Assembly (NCBI GenBank): GCA_036426205.1
Contig: CM071568.1
Span: 230,736,148-230,800,147 of the forward strand
Source of the DNA: Ascaphus truei
Lineage: Eukaryota > Chordata > Amphibia > Anura > Ascaphidae
Direction of reading: 5' to 3'
DNA: 64,000 bases
Shown here: positions 22,301 to 31,441 of the stretch, piece after piece
Layout of the letters: each line of letters opens with the position of its first letter
How positions within the stretch are numbered: position 1 is the first letter of the stretch
Notes under the pieces: generated by a model
Told to the model about the DNA's origin: nothing
The model's database searches: none
Seen by the model: the letters and a program-made list of their open reading frames with translations, nothing else
Translations under genes and position numbers: made by a program

Positions 22301-25300
22301 ATACGAAGTAAGTAGCATTTTTACAACTAAAGAGATATTCAATGTTTACCGACAGCCCTATGCCTAATTCCACAAAGGATTACCTGATATTGTGACCGTG
22401 TGTATGAAGAACATGGAGATAGATATCTCAAAGTATGAAAAATGTTTTTTACCAGTGGGCTTAGAGGTGGTGTTCAGGTTTGTTTTTTAGCTCATGTAAT
22501 CTCACGTTTCCATTGGCTCACCAACTGTTGTACTGAATTCACCGGCAAACGGACAAAAAAAATGCATTATGTTGATGTAAATACACAGAGGCAGATTTTC
22601 CCATAGGCCAGAGCTAGGCGGCCCACAATTTCCCTCCACCCCCTATATACAGAGGCCCCGCTTCTCTTACCCCCAATGGCCAGGGGGGGGTGGTAGGGGG
22701 GTGAGGAGGAGAGCGTCGGGCCTCTGTAAAGTTATACCTCACCTTCTCCCTCATGCGCCCTCTCCAGCGTCACGGCGTCAAATGACGCTGTGACGGTCAC
22801 ACGGCACCAGTTTGACACGCATCAGGACCAGAATAAACATACAAACCATATACGCCCCATCCACCTTTAAGTTCGCTGCTTTAACCCAAGTACTAGCTAG
22901 ACAAGAACCAGATAAGACTGGTCCACATGCTGGGTCAGAAGCAGAGACATTAAAAATTGCACACACGAAAACTAATTAAGCTGATCAATGTCATCGTTGA
23001 AAGGTTACCATATGTGACAGTGATTACCATGTGGTATAAACGGTCACCAATAGTTTCATAGAGATGAGAAACAACAATTCTAACTGGTGGGTTTCGGGAT
23101 TAGATAACACAACTACAGTATTAACTAGCTTTTGGAGACCCTTGGTTACCCGGATGTGTCTAAAAAAGAGGAATAGTGTAGCGCGAATCAATAGATCTAA
23201 AGACATCCAGAGCCTGAATAATGCCAAGGAATACGTGTGTCACAAGTCTCTCACAAGTAAGAAATTATAGACAGAAGTTCCGCTGTATAATCAAACGTAA
23301 AAAGAGAATATAATTAAATGAGGAAAACCCAATATTCACAATAAATAAGTTGATGGGTGGGTTGTCTGCATATTAAAAAAAAAAAAATAAAAAAAAATAT
23401 ATATTTTATTATGTTGTTGTACTTTTATAATGTACTTCCCCTTGGTCACTTACCTTTATACACACCTGTTCAGGCTTCTTTCAAGTACTTTTAGTACTGA
23501 AACATTAACAGTATTATGATAGTTTTTGTCTCTCTCTCATTTTCATGTTTTGTGGAGCTCATCTCAAATTGATAATCTGTTTGGAATAACCAGGGACATT
23601 GGTCCTTCAACCAACACCATCGGTTGCATACTACATCAATGTATATCTTGGTCTATACTGTACCGGACTTTAATACAAGTGCCGATTATATTTCTTTATT
23701 TGTTTTACCGGTGGTGTTTTCTGTTGGTCATCATTTGGAAAATTAAAATGCAGACCAAATCGGTTGCAGGACACAAGAAGCCAAAACGTCATCAGAGGAT
23801 GAAGTTGAAGCTCTCCTATTGTGGATGGCCAAACCGGCAACACCTTTGAATTTCAGGAAGTCTACCATGAACTAAACGATGGTAAGTTCTCAGAGTACAT
23901 TGGGATGGGTCACGATAGAGAAAATTTTTTTTTTAAAAAGTGTGTTGTATACCGTCATCAATGCAAGGGAGTTTGATTGAGGCTGGTATCCTGTGCTGTG
24001 TGTACTTCTTGGCCGCAAGATTCTGAAATCCCCAACATCAAGACTCATCTTTCTATCAGGACTTTTGCCCGGAGACCTGCTCATTACATCTCTTACAGAG
24101 GATTGCCAGAAATGAGGTTCGAGATGCGGGATCGCGTGTGTGGTGATATTTCAACAAAACCGCTTTAAAAAAATCCCTTCCCTTGTGAGTGCACTTGTTT
24201 CCCCCTCATATTAAAGGGTTATAATTTTTTTTACGCTTATGGCGCGTGCCCACTTTTTTTTTTTTTAGGTCTCTTATCGGATGGATGGTTCATCCCATGG
24301 AAGACAGCCGTGATCCTCCCAACTGCTGGATTTCATCAGGAAGAACAAACCTACATCTGGTGTTTTGGTGTTTATTTTAAATCTGTTTATGCACACAAAC
24401 ACACTTTTTTGTGTGTATATCTTCACTTATATAGTTTTCACTTCTTATAGGGACTTATGGCCATCCTTAAATGAATTATAACATTATTACTATATTCACA
24501 AAATCTGTGTAATACAGCTACACTTTGTTTGGCGCTAAATAATAATAATATAAAAAATAAATTAAAATGGGTGAGACTTGGGCTCTAGGTGTATAAATAA
24601 AAAAGATGGGGAGGAATGTTACGGCTCTAGGTGTAATAAAAATAAAATGGGGTGAAATGTGGCTCTAGTGTATAAAGTAAGAATAAAAAGGAGATGGGGA
24701 GATGCGGCTCTAGTGTATAAATAAAAATAAAAATGGGGAGAATGCGGCTCTAGGTGTATAATAAAAAGGAGATGGGGAGAATGCGGCTCTAGGTGTATAA
24801 ATAAAAATAAAAATGGGGAGAATGCGGGCTCGGTGTATAAATAAAAAGGAGATGGGGAGAATGTGGCTCTAGGTGTATAAATAAAAAGGAGATGGGGAGA
24901 GAATGCGGCTCTAGGTTGTATAAATAAAAAGAGATGGGGAGAATGTGGCTCTAGGTGTATAAATAAAAGGAGATGGGGGAATGTTTGGCTCTAGGGTTAA
25001 ATAAAAATTAGATGGGGAGAATGTGGCTCTAGGTGTATAAATAAAAAGGAGATGGGGAGAATGTGGCTCTAGGTGTATAAATAAAAAGGAGATGGGGAGA
25101 ATGTGGCTCTAGGTGTATAAATAAAAATTAGATGGGGAGAATGTGGCTCTAGGTGGCGGACACAGCAAAATTATCTAATGCTACATGGATAATAACTTAA
25201 AAATAGGACTCCCTTTCAACTTTAAAGTTGTACATGTGATACAGTTCTGACCAAGTCAATGTGCACCCTCCTCTAAACCCTTAGGACATGGAAGAATGCC

Positions 25301-28300
25301 AAGAAACATTTCTCACGGGATAAACAACTGCTGAGCGACCTCGGGCGAGTCACTTTGCTCATTAGGCAGCAGCTGAAACCACAGTTCATTCCTGTCACAG
25401 TAAGTAAAGCGACTTGCTGATGGGAATAATGCATTGGGCACTCTTCCTGGCCCATTCAGCCACGGCGCGCTAACATAAAGGAAGTAACTTTATCCAATAC
25501 ACACAAAGGGAAAAATACATTCATTAAAAAAAATAAAATAAAAAAAACACCTTACATAGTTCTGAAGATTCCCTTCAGCCTGGGAAGCATAATATTCAAG
25601 ACGCAACTCCTCTTGCGAGAGGTCTGTAAATCCTGTAGGGAAATAAATCCACATATAAATTAATAGTAAAGGCGTGTATTATAGTAGATGTAGCAGGAGT
25701 TGCGGACCTCGGTGACATTATTTTCACTGTGCCGGTGCGGCTACAGATCTCGCAACCCCCCCGAGGAGAGACAGCTGCCCAGAAGGATTCACGCTGCACA
25801 GCTGTGCCAGGGGGACGTACAAGCCCCTTGACGTAGATGACCAAATATGGCCATATAGCTCCTCCCTCATGATATAAAGCCTCATATAACGGGCCTCTAC
25901 ATCATCCAAGGGAGGGAAATACAGCCTGGCATCTCTTACCTTCAGAGAGCGGGGGACACGGATCCAGGCAGAAACCAGCTCATCTGAAAAAGGCAGCCTA
26001 GGACGTTTGGCCTCAGCCCTTTTGCCTTGACCAAACCGCCGCTGGAAAAAACTCGCTGCATAGACACGTCGCCGCAGGGCACCTCGCCGCGTCTTCATAT
26101 TTCTATGTGGCCATCTTTAAAAATGCCCTGCCGCCAATACGACGCCATTTGTGAATGTACCTGCTTACCAGGACACTCGCCGGACGCCGCTAGCAAAAAA
26201 AATGTGTTTTAATAAATAATTAAAAGTTTTTAATAAATTAATCTTTACATTTTCTTGCGACAAGCGAGGAAGGGGAGCAGGAGGGACCAGGGGACTCAAG
26301 AAAATGGAAAGATTAAATTATTATTATTAAAAAAAAACCACACAAGCATTGCTTTTGCAATTGTTGGTGCTGGCGGGTGCTCGGAGTGTCCCGCTTAGTG
26401 GGCGCGTTCACAACTGGCGTCGTAGTGCGGCAAAACATGAATAGATGGCCCCGGAGAAATGTAAAGAAGCGGCAAAATGTGAAGCACCGACGACTACCGG
26501 TAAGTTATCAGAGGCGCGCAACGTCCCGCTCTGTCTGAAAGGCGAGGAGCGGTATTCCCTCCTTGCAGGAGATCCCATCACGAGAAGGATTAACGCACCA
26601 GGGTCCCACTGAAAAGCTTAGAAGCCCGCGGCGGCGTTATCCTTCTGGGCCGCAAGACACGGGCCTTGTGGCCGCGGGTCTCCGCATTTTACTCGGCGCC
26701 CTCAAGCACAGCAAGTCTGGCTACATCTGTACAATAAATTCATTTAATAAAAGCGATCAAAGTTTGGAAGATCAAAAATCTGACATATCAAACCACAAAT
26801 ATCACAGCTGGCCCTAGAACTGCTCCATTTCTAAGCAGCAATTTTCAAGAGATCTGTCCCTGGTGTTTACCACATTCAGCAACATCGCTTGCTTGCCTCA
26901 CACAGCCCAAAATGTTCATATTTTGAAAATTGTTGCAATACAACACGGTCTATTACTAGCATATAAAATTTGAGACGATTTATGGATTAGCAGATTGAGG
27001 CCCCCCCCCCCCTCACAACCACCAATATATAACCCCGTGAGGAAATATGTAATTAGTGACATAATACAGAATAGAAACCCCCCCCCCCCCCCCACAAAAA
27101 AACAGGTTTTTACCCAGAGTCAAATGAAAACACCAATGGAGAAAGCAAAGAAGTGCAGATCACCCCTGTGCAAATCTCCTTCCACCTAGTACCCCAAGGC
27201 AGGTCACACACCTAGGAATGTGAATGATATGCATTGCCCCCCGAACAATGAGGTCTTATAGCAGCCTTTTGGAAAGCACTTGAACTTTGCTCTGTAACTC
27301 TGGGGATGACTCCCCTAGAAGCATGATATACTCACCCTCACTATACATTAATCTGTGGCACATTTCTGCTCTGCATCCGTTGATGGTCTGATAGTCAGGA
27401 GCAGGTCGAAGTGCTTTCCCTGCAGCATGAAGGTGTCTGCAATTTGGCTGCTTGGTCATACATAGTCAAATGAATGTTTTTCATATATTGTACAGACATA
27501 AAACAAATGATGGTGGCTTCATTTCTTTTTTTAAAGTGACAAAACCTCCTCCACTGTAGAGTGTCCAGCAAATAAAAATACCACGTGTGGGTAGAGTTCC
27601 ATGTCTCAGACTAGTCTGGAACCCTGTCTCTCCCCATTATCGCTTGGCAAACAATGCTTCCACTGCAGCCAGGGATTCTGGGAAATGACATGCAAATGAG
27701 CACTTACAGCGAGTCACTCACTACTTCTTAAGCATTTTAATTTGGACCCCTGTAAGCTTTTGCCTGCCATATTAACACAGATTTTCAGCACAGCCTGGGT
27801 TAAACTGGTATCCAATCTTGTTCCATAAGTTTATCTTCTTTTTTATGTATAGATGTTATATTTTTATGATTGATTGTATAGAGATTTTATATGTATGTCT
27901 TTTGAGTATTGTAGACTATTTTCAGTCACCTATCCTGAATTTAGACACATTTTACATTCAAATTTCTATCAATGGCAAATTCTGCCTAGATCTTTCATTC
28001 AATTACGACCTCCTAATTTCTAATAGAGTTTAGATCCGTATCTTTGAAAAATGAGATGACGGAGAATGGTATAGCATTACCAAATTGATTTTTGGAGGTG
28101 TATATCATTTGACCAAGTACAACTGCCAATGAGTGAAGGTATTTAGAAGATGTGGAGGAATAGGGCCACCATCCCGACAAAGCCCGTGAGCAAAATGCGG
28201 TGCCCTAAGCGAACTAGCCACCCCCTCCGAGGGCGGACGCCAGACACGGAAGGAAGGTGTGGAGCTGGAAAGCGGTGAAGCTTTTTGAAAGTGGCACCAA

Positions 28301-31300
28301 AGTGACCGAGGCAAAGACGCGCAAGACAGTCTAACTTCTGGGTTATGGTGCAGGATACCAGCACCGGAGGAACAGACAAGCGGACTCACGTGGAGCGCTG
28401 GTGAAACCTGTTTAACATCGAGGATCATGATCCCGTGCTCTACTACGTCCGTCGATGTTTTCTCATGTGAGCGATATTGTTTTTATTTGGTGATAATACA
28501 AAATACTTACACAGGCTGTGCTTGTCTGCTTTCTTCTTTTTAAAAAAAGGATATATTATACAGAACAATCGTATGACCATACATTTTGTATGGGGGAGGG
28601 GGTGGGATAGGGTGCATCTTGTATATGATAATTTCTATATTATTTGTTACATGTTAGCTATACCCCACTGTGCTCCATTCCGTGTATAATTCCCCTCCAT
28701 TATGGTTTGTACTTTTGCAAGCACCTTCTTTGTTTTCATTACATGCATGTTTCTGCATATATGGACCACTGGCTACTTTCTTACCATGATCTGACTTATC
28801 GCCGCCGTACACTATCCTCTAGCGATAACTAGTCAATGTATTTGGGTTATCTAACCGCTGTAAGTTTACACAACGTATGTACTATGTAACAGGCGCTAAT
28901 ATTTTTGAACATACCTTGTGGGTACTGAATGGTGCACATATGTACATGCGTCACTATATTCCTGTATCTGTATTACCCGCACTTAAGTCACTTCGTTTTT
29001 CCATTGATGTTTTCCGGGTTTCCCTTTTGTAGTTTTTTCTCTTCTGTATGACATGACTAGTGACATTGTCATGCAATTTTGATCATGGGGGGTGCTTCAT
29101 ATACTGGTATTTTGTCCATATTGCTCTCTAGATAATGGTTATGTCGGGGACCGAAACGTCTACTGCTCAACAAATATTTAAATCTTGAATTTGCCCTGGT
29201 CCTATGACTACATACCAGGTCCTGTCAAACGCAGAATAGGTTTGGAGTCAATTCTTAAATCTGACCAAAAGGCTCAGGCCGCTTCAGAGGGGAAAGAAAA
29301 ACGGAGTAGGTGACATTTTTACACTAAATCCATCCATCAGTAAAATATTTACCTTCATTGTTTGGCACTAGGCGGACGTCGATTGCAGCAATGTAATGTC
29401 ACTTCTTTTTTTTCCTTGAGCTTTTTCCACTCACTGACAATGACACTCACTTATGGGCACACGGACACACAATTCCCTCCCCCGACCTCATGCAGAGCAG
29501 GGGCGGGCACAGTGCTAGAGCTCTCCGTATTGCTCCCTGCCCCAACCCTGGCGCCGAGTCATTCCAACGTTCCCATTTCCCCCTCCGAGCAAAGTAGCAC
29601 CTCTCTGACTGACCTGTCAGTCACCGTCGCGGCCAGTCTCAGCAGACCAGATCTTGCGAAAGTAAAGCGGGATCAGGTGCACTGCTGCCTGTCGCGGCAG
29701 TGATTGAAGGGTCAGTCAACACCACAACACAGACTGCATGACAAAGTTATTGCACATAGATTTTGCCACATGGCTTTTTTTTCCCTTCTCAATTGCACCC
29801 AGCAGATCTAATAATGTAGGTATGGGGAACCAATTCTCACAACATAGAAAGAGAACTAGCACTGTTGTAGTGTTTGGATTACCTGAGATGTTACGCTTCT
29901 CCTTTAAAACTGAATAAACAGAAAACAGCCATTGCCCCGAAGACTCCCAAATCTCCATGTCAGCCATGATGATGTCACTGAGCGGGTATACAACAAAAAC
30001 AAGACAGGGTAAGAATGTTGGGATGGATTGTACCTTTCACCATCTGCTGTAACCAGCTTTTCCCGACAAATACATTAATTGCTATTAAATGTGAAGGCCC
30101 TAAACATGTTTGTCGTTTTTGTTCGTATGTTGTGTGAAATTTTGAAGTAACCACCAAGTACAGTACAGAAAGCATTATATGGCTAAGAGCACCGACTTTT
30201 ATGGCAATATCAATATTGTGTGAATTGGGATAACACCTTAAACCCTTTCAGCGCCAGAGTGGCGTACATATTGCACAGCAACGCTCTGCAGGACCGCTGC
30301 CAGCACAATCTTCCAAGTAATACCCAGACCAACAACCTGGCAGCGGTATAGAACTGCACTGACATACATTCCAACAAGCCAACATCTAATTAAACAGTGG
30401 ATCATAACATTTCTATTTATTACAGAGATAGGTCAAACAATTATACCAACTACAACTCCGAGTAGGTACAAGATGACCGAAAAATAATTTACTTACAAAA
30501 CATTTCCTTCTTCATCTGTCTGAGCGTCCCCAGTATGCTCGTGAGAGCCTAATGCGGAGAACCGGTTCTGAGACGTGTTGAATGCAGATGCTCCGGTAGA
30601 TTTTAAGTTTCTGCCTCGATCGTCTTCAGTGCCGGACCCGGGAAAAGATCCAAACGCCGCCCTGCCGCTGTCCCTGTTGCTCCAGGTCGTGGACTTGGAG
30701 AAGCTGGAGGGCTGCACATATTTCGGAGGAGGAACCCAGCTTCCTCTGCCACCACCGTAGTTAGCTATAAGAAAAGAAGTTATGTGGCTATGAAGCATGG
30801 TGGTCAGGAAGGAGACCCAGGGAACACTGCTGTGGGAGGCACTTCACCTCTACCTCAACTAATAAAGATGAGGTCAACCCAAAAACATGTCATTTGATTT
30901 AATACTGACACGATTGAAATATTTACAGAATATATATTTTGGCATTTGCAAAAATATGCAGTATTTTTTCAATATTTGCCTATGACACTTTAAATGTTTA
31001 GCACTTACATTTTATTATGGTCTTTCCTGCTTTAACCTTAATACAGTATAATTTTCACCTCATTCACCTTGTGTTCCCCTTTTTTTGAACCCTTCAAAAT
31101 TCTATTGAAGTTGAAAACAAAAATACATATATATTTGTGTATGAAGATTCAGCTTCCCTACATTCCTGTGAAATGCACATTTTTTTTATATCAGAGGCAA
31201 TTGCATGTAACCCTATTCAATTTGGCAAACAATCGTTTTTCAAGTTGAGTTATTTTAAAATGTGTTACTTGATTTTTATTGTTTCCTGTGAGGAATTGAG

Positions 31301-31337
31301 AAAGAAATCTTCACTTTGCTAGTATATCTCTCATTGG

Positions 31338-31379
<42 letters not shown>

Positions 31380-31392
31380 ACACACCCACACC

Positions 31393-31441
<49 letters not shown>

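Noticed and set aside
25273..25455. Minus-strand frame considered as NUP42 exon 5
   Set aside because: No NUP42 similarity in any frame; it resembles a SINE-like fragment. The segment at 22,453-22,542 matches the family instead.
27256..27459. Minus-strand frame ending near GTGAGT, considered as an extra NUP42 exon
   Set aside because: Exon 3 and exon 4 already join in phase, and the peptide matches no part of the NUP42 family.
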